A stretch of 64,000 bases of DNA from Methylobacterium bullatum (GTDB lineage Bacteria; Pseudomonadota; Alphaproteobacteria; Rhizobiales; Beijerinckiaceae), in NCBI RefSeq assembly GCF_014845095.1, contig NZ_NKUG01000077.1, positions 23,964 to 87,963 of the forward strand, written 5' to 3'. Made by a program: the position numbers and the translations under genes. Under the pieces are notes generated by a model. It saw nothing but the letters and a program-made list of their open reading frames with translations, did no database searches and had not been told where the DNA came from. This document shows positions 49,453 to 59,354 of the stretch, piece after piece. Within the stretch, counting starts at the first letter, position 1; the number at the start of each line of letters is the position of its first letter.

Positions 49453-51783
49453 TCAGCGGCGTCCCCGGTCCTTGCCCTCCGCCGCCCGGCGCAGGGCCTC
49501 GGCCATGGCCCCGTCGGGGGCCGGGCCGCGTGGCGCCGGGGCCGGCGCGGGTCTCTGCTGGGGGCGTGAGGAGGAGCGCTCCTCCTGTCGCCCCGGTCGC
49601 GGCGCGCCCGCTTCCTCCGAGCGCATGCTGAGCGCGATGCGCTTGCGGTTGGCATCCACCTCGACGACGCGCACCTGCACCACGTCGCCGGGCTTCACCA
49701 CCTCGCGGGGGTCCTTCACGAACCGGTCGGCCAGGACCGAGATGTGGACGAGGCCGTCCTGGTGGACGCCGATATCCACGAAGGCGCCGAAGGCGGCGAC
49801 GTTGGTCACGACACCTTCGAGGCGCATGCCGGGCCGGAGATCCGAAATCTTCTCGACGCCCTCCTGGAAGGTCGCGGTCTTGAAGGCCGGGCGCGGGTCG
49901 CGGCCGGGCTTTTCCAATTCCGACAGAATGTCGGTGACCGTGGGCAGGCCGAAGGTCTCGTCGGTGAAGCGCTTCGGGTCGAGGCTCTTCAGGACGGGGC
50001 CGTTGCCGATGACGGCCTGGATGGGCTGTCCGGCGGCGGCGAGGATGCGGCGCACCACCGGATAGGCCTCCGGATGCACGCCCGACGCGTCGAGGGGATC
50101 GTCGCCGTCGCGGATGCGCAGGAAGCCGGCGGCGAGCTCATAGGCCTTGGGGCCGAGGCCGGCGACCTTCTTGAGGCTGGCGCGGGTGCGGAACGGCCCC
50201 TTCTCGTCCCGCGTCGTCACGATGTTGGCCGCCACCCGCTCGGAGAGGCCGGAGACGCGGGCGAGCAGGGGCGCGGAGGCGATGTTCACGTCGACGCCGA
50301 CGCCGTTCACGCAATCCTCCACCACCGCATCGAGGGCCTTGGAGAGCTGACCCTCGCCGAGATCGTGCTGGTACTGGCCGACGCCGATGGCCTTCGGCTC
50401 GATCTTCACCAGTTCGGCGAGCGGGTCCTGCAGGCGCCGGGCGATGGAGACCGCCCCGCGCAGGGTCACGTCGAGGCCCGGCAATTCGGCGCTGGCATAG
50501 GCGGAGGCCGAATAGACCGAGGCGCCGGCCTCCGACACCATCACCTTTGTGAGCTTCAACTCCGGCTGCTTGGCGATGAGTTCGGCGGCGAGCTTGTCGG
50601 TCTCCCGCGAGGCGGTGCCGTTGCCGATGGCGATGAGCTCGACCTTATGGGCGCGGCAGAGCTTGGCCAGCGCGACGAGGGCGCCGTTCCAGTCCCGGCG
50701 CGGTTCGTGCGGGTAGATCACGTCGGTGGCCGCGACCTTGCCGGTGGCGTCGACCACCGCGACCTTCACCCCCGTCCGGAACCCCGGATCGAGGCCGAGG
50801 GTCGGCCGGGCACCGGCGGGGGCGGCAAGCAACAGGTCGCGCAGGTTGCCGGCAAAGACGCTCACCGCACCGGTCTCGGCCACCTGTTTCAGGCGTCCGC
50901 GCAGGTCGGTGTCGAGGGCGGGTTTCAGCTTGGTGCGCCAGGTCCGGCGCACGGTCTCCATCAGGAAACGGTCCCCCGGCCGGCCGTGATCGCCGATGCG
51001 GAAGGCGCGGGCGATGCGCAGTTCCTGCCAGGAGGGCACGCCCTTCTCGGCCACGTCGCCGGGGGCATCGGTGATGTCGAGGTCGAGGATCTCCTCCTTC
51101 TCGCCCCGGTACAGAGCCAGGATGCGGTGCGAGGGCAGGCGCGTGAGCGGTTCGGAGAAATCGAAATAGTCGGCGAACTTCTCGCCCGCCGCCTCCTTGC
51201 CCTTCTTGACGGTGGAGGTCATCCGGCCGCGCTGCCAGACCGTGTCGCGCAAGCTTCCCACCAGTTCCGGGTCCTCGCCGAACCGCTCGATCAGGATGGT
51301 GCGCGCGCCCTCCAGCGCGGCCTCGACATCGGCGACGCCCTTGCCCGCATCGACGAAGGCGGCGGCGGCCTGTTCCGGCGCGCGTTCGGGATGGGCGAGC
51401 AGCGCCTCGGCGAGGGGGCCGAGCCCGGCCTCGCGGGCGGCCTGCGCCTTGGTGCGGCGCTTCACCTTGAACGGGAGGTAGAGGTCTTCGAGGCGCGCCT
51501 TGGTGTCGGCGGCGAGGATGCGGGCCTTCAAGGCAGGGTCGAGCTTGCCCTGGCCGTCGATGCTGTCGAGGATGGCGGCGCGGCGCGCCTCGAGGTCGCG
51601 CAGATAGGCGAGGCGCTCCTCCAGATCGCGGAGCTGGGAATCGTCGAGGCCGCCGGTGACCTCCTTGCGGTAGCGCGCGATGAACGGCACCGTCGACCCG
51701 CCATCGAGAAGCTCGACGGCCGCAGCGACCTGCCGCTCGGCGACCTTGAGCTCCGCCGCGATGGTTGCAGTGATGGCGGCCAT
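49453..51783 (-). CDS. tex: Transcription accessory protein Tex
   Basis: RNA-binding protein conserved in bacteria and related to eukaryotic Spt6, 776 residues. In order: helical N-terminal domain (IAAELKVAERQVAAAVELL, VPFIARYRKEVTGGLDD), YqgF-like domain (PTLGLDPGFRTGVKVAVVD), helix-hairpin-helix repeats (VNIASAPLLARVSGLSERVA, LKKVAGLGPKAYE), and a C-terminal S1 domain (about 645-720: LEGVVTNVAAFGAFVDIGVH, QDGLVHIS). A basic disordered tail follows. Confidence 0.95.
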   Translation of the reverse strand: MAAITATIAAELKVAERQVAAAVELLDGGSTVPFIARYRKEVTGGLDDSQLRDLEERLAYLRDLEARRAAILDSIDGQGKLDPALKARILAADTKARLEDLYLPFKVKRRTKAQAAREAGLGPLAEALLAHPERAPEQAAAAFVDAGKGVADVEAALEGARTILIERFGEDPELVGSLRDTVWQRGRMTSTVKKGKEAAGEKFADYFDFSEPLTRLPSHRILALYRGEKEEILDLDITDAPGDVAEKGVPSWQELRIARAFRIGDHGRPGDRFLMETVRRTWRTKLKPALDTDLRGRLKQVAETGAVSVFAGNLRDLLLAAPAGARPTLGLDPGFRTGVKVAVVDATGKVAATDVIYPHEPRRDWNGALVALAKLCRAHKVELIAIGNGTASRETDKLAAELIAKQPELKLTKVMVSEAGASVYSASAYASAELPGLDVTLRGAVSIARRLQDPLAELVKIEPKAIGVGQYQHDLGEGQLSKALDAVVEDCVNGVGVDVNIASAPLLARVSGLSERVAANIVTTRDEKGPFRTRASLKKVAGLGPKAYELAAGFLRIRDGDDPLDASGVHPEAYPVVRRILAAAGQPIQAVIGNGPVLKSLDPKRFTDETFGLPTVTDILSELEKPGRDPRPAFKTATFQEGVEKISDLRPGMRLEGVVTNVAAFGAFVDIGVHQDGLVHISVLADRFVKDPREVVKPGDVVQVRVVEVDANRKRIALSMRSEEAGAPRPGRQEERSSSRPQQRPAPAPAPRGPAPDGAMAEALRRAAEGKDRGRR

Positions 51784-52016
51784 GGAATCCTCGCGCGCGT
51801 GAAGGGGCCGCGGTGTCTACAGGCCGGGCCGGAGCGTGGTCAAACCGCATCCGGCCGCCCCGCCGGGCTCCCGGGCCGAGGTGTTCGTGACAAAGCCCCC
51901 CGTGTCGATACCGATTGTCGTGAAAGCGGACGCCGAACACGCTTGCCTGCCATGGACATGGGGTTCGTCGCAGCGGAGACTTGTCGAAAGAACAAACGGG
52001 TCAGGGAGAGAATCGC

Positions 52017-53126
52017 ATGAGGCTCAGGCTTGCTCTGGCCGCGCTCGTCGTCGCCTTCGCGGGGGCGGCCTCGGCGGAACCCCCGACCTTCCAGGTCGAT
52101 CCGGCTTGGCCCAAGCCCCTGCCGAACGACTGGATCATGGGCCAGGCCTCCGGCGTCGCGGTGGATGCCGAGGACCGGATCTGGGTGGTGCAGCGGCCCC
52201 GCTCGCTGACCGATGACGAGAAGGCGGCGAGCCTCACGCCGCCGCGCACCAAATGCTGCCACCCCGCCCCTCCCGTGCTGGTCTTCGACCAGGCGGGCAC
52301 CCTCGTCCGGTCATGGGGCGGGCCGGGCGAAGGCTATGACTGGCCGCAGAACGAGCACGGCATCCATATCGACCACAAGGGCTTCGTCTGGCTCGCCGGC
52401 AACGGCGAGCAGGACGGTCTGATCCTGAAATTCACGCCGGAGGGCAAATTCGTCCTGCAGATCGGCAAGCAGGGGCCGCAGACCAACAGCCTCGACACCA
52501 CCCGCCTTGGCCGCCCCGCCGCCATGCAGGTGGACCCGGAGACCAACGAGCTCTTCGTGGCCGACGGCTATTACAACCACCGGGTCATCGTGTTCGATGC
52601 CGAGACCGGGGCGTTCAAGCGGATGTGGGGCGCCTACGGCAAGCCGCCCACCGACGAAGCGCTGCCCGCCTACGACCCGGCCGCCGCGCCGGCCCAGCAA
52701 TTCCGCAACCCGGTCCATTGCGTCCAGATCGCCCGCGACGGGCTGGTCTATGTCTGCGACCGGGCCAATGACCGGGTCCAGGTGTTCCGCCGCGACGGCA
52801 GTTTCGTGAAGGAGTTCTTCGTGGAAAAGAACACCCGCGCCAACGGCTCGGTCTGGGAACTGGCCCTCTGGCCCGACCCCGACCAGACCTACCTCCTCAA
52901 TGCGGACGGCGCCAACAACGAGGTCCGCACCCTCAAGCGCGACACCGGCGAAGTGCTCGGCGCCTTCGGCCGCAACGGCCGCATGGCCGGCGACTTCCAC
53001 TGGGTCCACAACCTCGCCGTGGACAGCAAGGGCAACGTGTTCACCACGGAGGTGGATACGGGCAAGCGCGCGCAGAAGTTCTTGTTCAAGGGGGAGATGG
53101 TGGTGCGCAAGCGGGTGGGGCCGTAG
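52017..53126 (+). CDS. Secreted NHL-repeat / six-bladed beta-propeller protein
   Basis: 369-residue exported protein. The signal peptide is LRLALAALVVAFAGAASA. The mature part carries NHL-type blades (ASGVAVDAEDRIWVVQ, NEHGIHIDHKGFVWLAGNGE, VFVADGYYNHRVIVFD-like, RDGLVYVCDRANDRVQVF, VHNLAVDSKGNVFTTEV). A CC pair sits in the first third (TKCCHPAPP). Such propellers bind or hydrolyse diverse ligands; substrate unknown. The ATG at 52017 follows GGGAGAG. Confidence 0.83.
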   Translation: MRLRLALAALVVAFAGAASAEPPTFQVDPAWPKPLPNDWIMGQASGVAVDAEDRIWVVQRPRSLTDDEKAASLTPPRTKCCHPAPPVLVFDQAGTLVRSWGGPGEGYDWPQNEHGIHIDHKGFVWLAGNGEQDGLILKFTPEGKFVLQIGKQGPQTNSLDTTRLGRPAAMQVDPETNELFVADGYYNHRVIVFDAETGAFKRMWGAYGKPPTDEALPAYDPAAAPAQQFRNPVHCVQIARDGLVYVCDRANDRVQVFRRDGSFVKEFFVEKNTRANGSVWELALWPDPDQTYLLNADGANNEVRTLKRDTGEVLGAFGRNGRMAGDFHWVHNLAVDSKGNVFTTEVDTGKRAQKFLFKGEMVVRKRVGP

Positions 53127-53221
53127 GAGGCCGGAATGGGAAAAAGTAAGCGTCGACTCATGGTGTTCGCTCCCGGGGAAATAGGATAGGCCTTGAAGTA
53201 GCCGTCGACGCGAGACTGATT

Positions 53222-53779
53222 ATGTCGCTGACTAACCTTCTGGTACCGACCTACAGGAACATGTTGCGGACGCTGGCCGGGCTGCTGGACAAGGCAGAGC
53301 ATCAGAGGGTGGATCCGGCCAATGGTCTGCTATCGGCGCGTCTGGCACCGGATATGTACCCGTTAGCGTCACAGGTGTGTTTTGCCACCTACCAAGCTCA
53401 GGAGGCGACGTTCCGCCTTCGCGGCGAAGATATTCCCCAATCGCTTGCTGCCGTGGCGGCCGAGGGGCGCAATGCCGGCGACGTGCCCGGCTCAATCGCG
53501 GATGCACGGGCTCGCATCGCCGACGCATTGGCGCGTCTGGACAGCCTCTCGGACAATGCCCTCGATTCCGGAGCGACCCTGCAGATCACGATCGAGCTTC
53601 CGGGCAACATCACGTTCGATATGAGCGGCGAACAATACGCTCGGGATTGGGCTCTGCCTCAGTTCTACTTCCACGTCATCACCGCCTACGCCATCTTGCG
53701 ACATCACGGCATCGCGCTCGGCAAAGCCGACTATGTGCCTCACATGTTCGCGTATCTCCGGCCCGGATCGCTGCCATGA
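53222..53779 (+). CDS. DUF1993-family protein
   Basis: 185-residue cytoplasmic protein matching DUF1993: SLTNLLVPTYRNMLRTLAGL at the start, SARLAPDMYPLASQVCFATY, and the conserved C-terminal DWALPQFYFHVITAYAILRH and ADYVPHMFAYLRPG. It resembles DinB-like four-helix bundles; function unknown. Codon choice is slightly less GC-biased than its neighbours. Confidence 0.87.
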   Translation: MSLTNLLVPTYRNMLRTLAGLLDKAEHQRVDPANGLLSARLAPDMYPLASQVCFATYQAQEATFRLRGEDIPQSLAAVAAEGRNAGDVPGSIADARARIADALARLDSLSDNALDSGATLQITIELPGNITFDMSGEQYARDWALPQFYFHVITAYAILRHHGIALGKADYVPHMFAYLRPGSLP

Positions 53780-53825
53780 GCATGACCGGAGAGCGGCTTG
53801 GCTGCCCGCAACCCGCTCCCATTCC

Positions 53826-55976
53826 TCAAAACCGCCCCGCCACCGTCAACCGCACCGCCATCGGCTCCACCGGATGCAGATGCGTGTCCGCCACCCCGCC
53901 GGCGGGCTCTCCCCGCAGCCGCGACTCATAAAAATAATCGATCTGGCTCGCCTTGACGTTGAGCAGGTTGAGGATGTCGAGCTGCACCGTGACGCCGTTG
54001 TCGAAATTGTAGCCGATGCGGCCGTTCACCAGGGTGGTGGGCTTCGAGCGGACGGAATTGTCCTCGATGAGCGGGCGTGGGCCGAAATAGCGAAGCCGTA
54101 GCGTACCGAACCAGCCCAGCGACTCGCCCAGCGTAAAGCCGGCGGCCGCGATGGCGGTAGGGGCGGCGGGGATGCGGCTCCCCGCAGGGTCGCGGTCGGC
54201 AAAGCGCGCATGGGTCACGGTGAGGTCGGCGTCGAGAGCGAGCCAGGGCGTCACCGCGTAGTGGTTGGTCCACTCGATGCCGGTGCGCCGGCTCGGGCGG
54301 CTCGGCTCGGTGGTGCCCGCATCACCCACGAACAGGTTCTCGGAATCGAAATCGAGCTGGAACAGGGTCACGGTCGACTCGAGACCGGCGATGGAGCGGT
54401 TGCGGATGCCGACCTCCGAGCCCACCGAGCGCACCAGCAGGGGCACCCGGTCGAGGGGGAACAGGGGATTGCCCGGATCGACCGTGATGGTCGCGCCCCG
54501 GGCGTCGTTGGAATGGAAACCCTCGCCGTAATTCACGAACAGCTCGGTCTCGGCCCAGGGGCCGAACACGACGCCGAGCTTGGGGCTGACGATGCCGTCC
54601 CGCGCATGGCCCGAATTCAGCGGATTGTTCGATCTCACGGTGGCGTCGTAGGCGTCGGCGCGCAGGCCGACGCTGGTGCGCAGCCACTCGGTCCAGCGCA
54701 GGCGGTTCTCAAAGTAGAGGGCGGCGCTGCCCTCCTGCACGCGGTCGTCGCGCACGGTGGAGAGGGAGGTGCGCGCCCGCGTGTTGAACAGGCCCACATG
54801 GATGTCGTCGAACCGCGCCTGCACGCCGATCTCGTTCTCCATGGCGAGACCGAACAGCTCACCCTTGAACACCCGCGCGATCTCGCCGCCGGCGACGGTG
54901 CGGCTGTCGAGCTGGCGGAACTGGTCGCCATTGACCGGATCGTTGAGGAAATAGGTGAAGTTGTTGAACAGGTTGAGATTCGAGCGGATGACGTAGGCGC
55001 TGGCGCGGGTGACGCCGCCGTCGTCCGACCGGCTCCAGCGGCCCGACAGGGAGAAGCGGCTCGCATTACCCCCATCGCTTGGGTCGAGGGTGCCGAAGCG
55101 GCCGATCAGGCCCTCGGAGATCGCCCGCTGAGGGATCTGGTTCGTCGCCGTCCAGCGGTTGGAATAGGCCATGCCGGTGAGGGAGAACCCGTCGAGGGCG
55201 GTGCCCTGGCTGTAGCGCAGCACGCCGTTGAGCTTTCGGATGGCGTCCGGCACCACCCAGGGGCCGTCATAGACCTGAGCCTCGCCGGCGGCGAGGAGCG
55301 TCCCCTCCCCCAGCGGCGCGGAGGCGATGGTGAGCGCCCGCTTGTAGCCGAAGCTGCCGAGGGAGGTGAGCGCGAGAGGGCGGGGCACCGCGTCGATCGT
55401 GTCGATCCGCACCGAACCGGCGGAGGCGAAATCCCCGTCGCGGGCGAAATACGGGCCCTTGTGGAACTCCACCGCGCCGACGAGTTCGGGAATGAGGAAG
55501 TTGATGTCGGCATAGCCCTGGCCGTGGCCATGGGTGCGCATGTTGGCGGGCATGCCGTCGATGGTGATGGCGATGTCGCTGCCGTGGTCGAGGTTGAAGC
55601 CGCGCAGGAAGTACTGGTTGGCTTTTCCCTCGCCGGAATGCTGCGTGACGATGAGGCCGGGCACGGCTTCCAGTACCTCGCCGGGGCGGGTGACCGGCCG
55701 GTCGTTGAGGGCCTTGCCGGTGATGACGCCGGAACTCGACGTCAGCGCGGGAGCGGACAGGGCGCCGAACGCTTCGGCCCCGCCGGCTCCACCCGTGGCC
55801 CCGCCGAGGCCGGGACCGGCAGCGGGGGGCGGACGCATGTCGGCGGCCACGGAAAGTTCGTCGAGGGTCGCCTCGGCGATGGTCGCCGCGCCGGACTGGG
55901 CGAGGACCGGTGACGCGGATGTCAGCAGCGCGAGGACGAGGAGGGGATGGAGAGCGCGTGGAGGATGGGCAGACAC
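53826..55976 (-). CDS. TonB-dependent outer-membrane receptor, probably for cobalamin
   Basis: 716-residue receptor. The signal peptide ends VLAQ near residue 27, and a TonB-box-like LDELSV is at 39-43. The plug domain (about 90-210: KALNDRPVTRPGEVLEAVPG, NQYFLRGFNLDHGSDIAITI, DGMPANMRTHGHGQGY) is followed by the beta-barrel, which ends in a terminal phenylalanine (VAGRF). The start is a GTG with GAGG upstream; an earlier GTG is less likely because of signal placement. The cobalamin riboswitch in its leader points to B12 or a cobinamide as ligand (inference). Confidence 0.9.
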   Translation of the reverse strand: MSAHPPRALHPLLVLALLTSASPVLAQSGAATIAEATLDELSVAADMRPPPAAGPGLGGATGGAGGAEAFGALSAPALTSSSGVITGKALNDRPVTRPGEVLEAVPGLIVTQHSGEGKANQYFLRGFNLDHGSDIAITIDGMPANMRTHGHGQGYADINFLIPELVGAVEFHKGPYFARDGDFASAGSVRIDTIDAVPRPLALTSLGSFGYKRALTIASAPLGEGTLLAAGEAQVYDGPWVVPDAIRKLNGVLRYSQGTALDGFSLTGMAYSNRWTATNQIPQRAISEGLIGRFGTLDPSDGGNASRFSLSGRWSRSDDGGVTRASAYVIRSNLNLFNNFTYFLNDPVNGDQFRQLDSRTVAGGEIARVFKGELFGLAMENEIGVQARFDDIHVGLFNTRARTSLSTVRDDRVQEGSAALYFENRLRWTEWLRTSVGLRADAYDATVRSNNPLNSGHARDGIVSPKLGVVFGPWAETELFVNYGEGFHSNDARGATITVDPGNPLFPLDRVPLLVRSVGSEVGIRNRSIAGLESTVTLFQLDFDSENLFVGDAGTTEPSRPSRRTGIEWTNHYAVTPWLALDADLTVTHARFADRDPAGSRIPAAPTAIAAAGFTLGESLGWFGTLRLRYFGPRPLIEDNSVRSKPTTLVNGRIGYNFDNGVTVQLDILNLLNVKASQIDYFYESRLRGEPAGGVADTHLHPVEPMAVRLTVAGRF

Positions 55977-56102
55977 GGGCGAAACCTCGGGCGACGGCAG
56001 TGGCACGTCACCGCGAACGAAGCCGATGCGTTCGCGACATGCGAACGCCCCGACACCCCACCGGGACACCCCGCCCGATGCGTTTCGCGTGTGACCACGA
56101 CT

Positions 56103-56275
56103 GACGGCAGGTCTCCTGGCTCGCGGGTCACCGCCCTCTCATCGTCTTCCCAGAGGCCGGAGCCTCCAGTGACGTGTTGATGATGGGCTCGCCGCTTACA
56201 GTTGCGGGGGCAGCCGCGGCATCGGACGCAAGATCCTAACCGCGTTCCCTTTTGATCCCCCGAGGGGGAACCGTC
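56103..56275 (-). ncRNA. Cobalamin (B12) riboswitch
   Basis: On the minus strand the hallmark segments appear in order: closing helix GACGG (56275), AAAAGGGAACGCGGTTAGGATC, the B12 box GCTGCCCCCGCAACTGTAAG, and GCGAGCCAGGAGACCTGCC before CCGTC (56103). It ends about 125 bases upstream of the receptor start, so adenosylcobalamin binding should reduce receptor expression. The TGACCCGCGAGCC region carries the conserved kissing-loop partner. AdoCbl mutases of the ethylmalonyl-CoA pathway would create the demand. Confidence 0.94.
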
Positions 56276-56373
56276 ATCGTCAGGCTAGGTCGGCCGCAAC
56301 GGGAGGGTCAATGGCGAGATGTTCCCGCATCGACCATCGCCGCCGCCCTGTCGCATCACGGCAACGTCCGGCA

Positions 56374-57477
56374 TCACTCCGGGAGCGAGTCGAGGTTCCT
56401 CGGCTCCTCGATGCGGCGGCCGTTTGTCTCGGCCCGGAAGCGTTTGCCCATCTCGTAGGCCGATTTGCGCATGCGCATGATGCCGCCCAGCGGCCGGTGC
56501 GCGGCCAGCCCGTGCCACGGGCTGAACGACAGGCCGTCATCGACGAAAGCCGCGCGGGCCTCGCTCCAGCTCGTCTGCGGCGCGGCGGTGAGGGTGGCGA
56601 TGGTGCGGTAGGGGCTCGTTGCCTCCGACCAGACCACGGAGGCATCCTCCACCGGCATGTCGTCGAGGTTCAGGCAGAGCTGCGCCCGCAACTCCCAGGT
56701 GCCGCCATGGCGGCGGAAATGCGCCAGCACCGCCTCGCGGATCGCATTGGGGGCGCTCGTGTCGTCCAGCGGCTTGTCGGTGAGCGCCGTCAGGTCCGGC
56801 GAGACCGGGACGAGCGCGATCTTGGCGATGTGATCGCCGAAGCGCAGCGGAACCTGGCTGTAGAAGCTGTCGCCCAGAATGTGCGTCTCGGGCTGTCCGC
56901 CCAGCGTCGCCAGGGCCGGGCTCGGCGAACCGGTGGCCGCCACGACCGCGCTCTGCACGCCGCGCAACGCCGCCGAGGCGACCTTCTTGAGCCCCTCCGC
57001 CCGATCCGTGGTTTTGGCGAGGAGCTTCAGGGTCGCCAGGAACTGCTTCGGTCCCGGCGCCGAGAAGGCCGGCCCGTTGACGAGCACGAAATCCTGGGTG
57101 GCGTCCCCCTCCGACCCCTCCAGCCGTTCGCCTTCGACACCGACGATCTTGATCGCCACGCCGCGCGGAGTGGAGACGCTGTCGTCCAGGATATCACCGG
57201 GGATGGTCGAGAAGCGCATCACCACGGGGTAGCGCCCCGCCTGCGCGAACAGGCCCTGCGCCAGTTCGGGGGATAGGCCGGGCGCCACCTCCAACTCGGC
57301 CCTCAAGGCGCCATGCGCCTTGGCATGGACGCTGCGGATGGCATGACCGCCATGGGCGAGGGTCGTCTCGCTGATGGAGCGCATGGTCTCGTTCAGGGAC
57401 CGGCTGGTCTCGGCCTCGTCGGCGTCAGGGGTCTCGACGGCGGGCGTGTAGCGCAGGTAGGGGGTCTCGATCGCCAA
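56374..57477 (-). CDS. Catalase-family heme protein (SrpA-like)
   Basis: Small catalase-fold protein of 367 residues, much shorter than classic catalases (about 480). It keeps the distal histidine region IRSVHAKAHGALRAEL, the core YPVVMRFSTIPGDILDD and TPRGVAIKIVGVEG, and a C-terminal RMRKSAYEMGKRFR that could supply the heme tyrosine. Related proteins include minimal catalases and lipid-hydroperoxide enzymes, so the substrate is uncertain. No signal peptide. Confidence 0.82.
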   Translation of the reverse strand: MAIETPYLRYTPAVETPDADEAETSRSLNETMRSISETTLAHGGHAIRSVHAKAHGALRAELEVAPGLSPELAQGLFAQAGRYPVVMRFSTIPGDILDDSVSTPRGVAIKIVGVEGERLEGSEGDATQDFVLVNGPAFSAPGPKQFLATLKLLAKTTDRAEGLKKVASAALRGVQSAVVAATGSPSPALATLGGQPETHILGDSFYSQVPLRFGDHIAKIALVPVSPDLTALTDKPLDDTSAPNAIREAVLAHFRRHGGTWELRAQLCLNLDDMPVEDASVVWSEATSPYRTIATLTAAPQTSWSEARAAFVDDGLSFSPWHGLAAHRPLGGIMRMRKSAYEMGKRFRAETNGRRIEEPRNLDSLPE

Positions 57478-57640
57478 GGGTGCTGCTCCGGGGGATGGCG
57501 GATGCCGCGCCCCGAGGCGCTTCTAAGGCCTTGAGGGAACCGGGCGGCTCCGCAACTTGGTGGTGTTCCAAGTTGAGAATCCCCGACCGGTGCTCCCGTT
57601 CCGATCCCTGCGGCAACTCGCCAAGTCGTGAAATCGGCGA

Positions 57641-59290
57641 TCAGGCGGCGTTGTCCCAGGTCTCGCTGATCGGACGCCCGCCGCGCATGAGGCGCGCGCG
57701 CAGGATGACGTCACCGGGCGGCAGCGGCGTCGGCGGACGCCATTCCACGTAGAGGCGCCAGCCCCCGGTCTGGGGCACCCGCTCCACCACCGGATCGACC
57801 ATGGCGCCGGCGCTGGCCGAGACCTCGGCCGCGATGTCACCGTCTGGGCCGGTGGGCAGGCCCGGTCCTTCGAAATCGATGACGTAGAGGCGCCGCTCCG
57901 GACTCGGCGGCGTGGTCGGCCGCAGGCGCTCGGCCGAACCGACATGGGTGGAGACCACCCGGGCGAGCGCGCTCAGTACGGCGGTGTCCGGTTCGGCCCC
58001 GATGGTGGCGAGCGTGTAGGCGAGGTCGAGGGCGCTTCCCGCCGTGACGGGTGCGGCCGGCACGAAGGCGGCGACGATGTTGTCCATGTACTCTTCGCGG
58101 GACGGGATCTCGAAGAGCTGCACCGCCCCGGCGCCGAACCCCGCCTGGGGCGTGACCCAGAGGCCGGGCCGGGCCTCGTGTCGGGCCTGGACGTCGAGAT
58201 AGGCGGCAAAGCTTCGCTCGCGCTGGAGAAGTCCGAACCCATCGAGGGGATCGACCCGGAACGCCGAGATCTGCGGATCGCGCCGTCCGTTGCTCAAGGG
58301 ACGCCATAGGCGGTCGTCCTTGGTCGCCACCACCAGCCCGTCGGAATCGTGAACCTGCGGCCGGAAATCGTCGAAGGGCGCGGCTCCGCGCGCGCCCGGA
58401 CCGTTCGCTCCGTGCAAGAACATGCTGGTGAGCGGCGCGAGGCCGAGACGCGGGATCGCGGCGCGGGGATGCAGCGAGGCGGTGACGACCATCCGCGAGG
58501 TCTCGCCGGGTTCGACCACGAAGCGGTAGGCGCCCGCGAGGCTCGGCGAATCGAGGAGCGCCAGGATCGTGACGGCGCGGGCCTCGGCCTTCGGCTCGCA
58601 GATCCAGAACGCCGTGAAGTCCGGAAACTCCTCCGCTCCCGGACCGCCGGTCTGGATCGCGGCACCGCGCGCCGACAGGCCGTATTCCTGCGTCTTTCCG
58701 CGAAGCCGGAAATACGAGGCGCCGAGGAAGACCAGGAATTCCTCCTGGTGAGCCGGCTTCCTATCGTCGAAGGCGTGATGCAGCCGGAAGCCGGCAAAGC
58801 CGAGATCGCGGGAAAAGTCCTGCCCGGCGAGGTCGGAGCCGAGATCGAACAGGCCCGACTGGTACAGGATCGGCTGCGGCGGCCCGTCCGGCGGCTGGAG
58901 GAACAGGGCGACGCGCTTCTTCTGCAGGAAGCCGCGATGGAACAGCTGCAGCGAGAACGAACCACCGAGGCGAGGGGCCGCGTCGGGGCGGAAGGTGATC
59001 GCGCGGTAGCCGTCGTAGCTGAGGCCGGCGAGCGGGGCCGGGAGATCGTCCGGAGCGGGCCGGTAAGGTGAGGCCGCGAGGCGGCGGGCCTGGGCCACGA
59101 CGCCCTCGAAGGTCATCGGCGCGTCGCGCGGTGGGTCGAGAGTGTCGGCGGCCATCGTTCTGGCGGTATTCAGGTCGACGGCACTAGGCATTATGATGCC
59201 TGCTGTCAGACCGAGCGCGGTTCGCAAGGTCTGCCGCCGCGAGAGGGGCTCGCGTCCCGAACGCTCGTCTCCACCGTCGTCCCGTGTCAT
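57641..59290 (-). CDS. opgG: Periplasmic glucan biosynthesis protein OpgG/OpgD (MdoG)
   Basis: Makes osmoregulated periplasmic glucans. 549 residues with a twin-arginine signal (LSRRQTLRTALGLTAGIIM), more like OpgD or alphaproteobacterial OpgG. Conserved blocks include YDGYRAITFRPDAAPRLGG, FQLFHRGF-like, GASYFRLRGKTQEYGLSARG, AYRFVVEPGETSRMVV, LTSMFLHGANGPG and RDPQISAFRVDPLDGFGLLQ. Divergent from opgH with 64 bases between starts, rather than the enterobacterial opgGH operon order. Confidence 0.93.
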   Translation of the reverse strand: MTRDDGGDERSGREPLSRRQTLRTALGLTAGIIMPSAVDLNTARTMAADTLDPPRDAPMTFEGVVAQARRLAASPYRPAPDDLPAPLAGLSYDGYRAITFRPDAAPRLGGSFSLQLFHRGFLQKKRVALFLQPPDGPPQPILYQSGLFDLGSDLAGQDFSRDLGFAGFRLHHAFDDRKPAHQEEFLVFLGASYFRLRGKTQEYGLSARGAAIQTGGPGAEEFPDFTAFWICEPKAEARAVTILALLDSPSLAGAYRFVVEPGETSRMVVTASLHPRAAIPRLGLAPLTSMFLHGANGPGARGAAPFDDFRPQVHDSDGLVVATKDDRLWRPLSNGRRDPQISAFRVDPLDGFGLLQRERSFAAYLDVQARHEARPGLWVTPQAGFGAGAVQLFEIPSREEYMDNIVAAFVPAAPVTAGSALDLAYTLATIGAEPDTAVLSALARVVSTHVGSAERLRPTTPPSPERRLYVIDFEGPGLPTGPDGDIAAEVSASAGAMVDPVVERVPQTGGWRLYVEWRPPTPLPPGDVILRARLMRGGRPISETWDNAA

Positions 59291-59354
59291 CGATGCCCTT
59301 CGTGTCGTGACGGATGACGGCCCATCTCAGCCTTGATCGAGTGTCCATCGCCCC

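Noticed and set aside
49744..52020. A 758-residue open frame antisense to tex
   Set aside because: Shadow frame with repetitive Gly/Glu/Arg/Leu composition.
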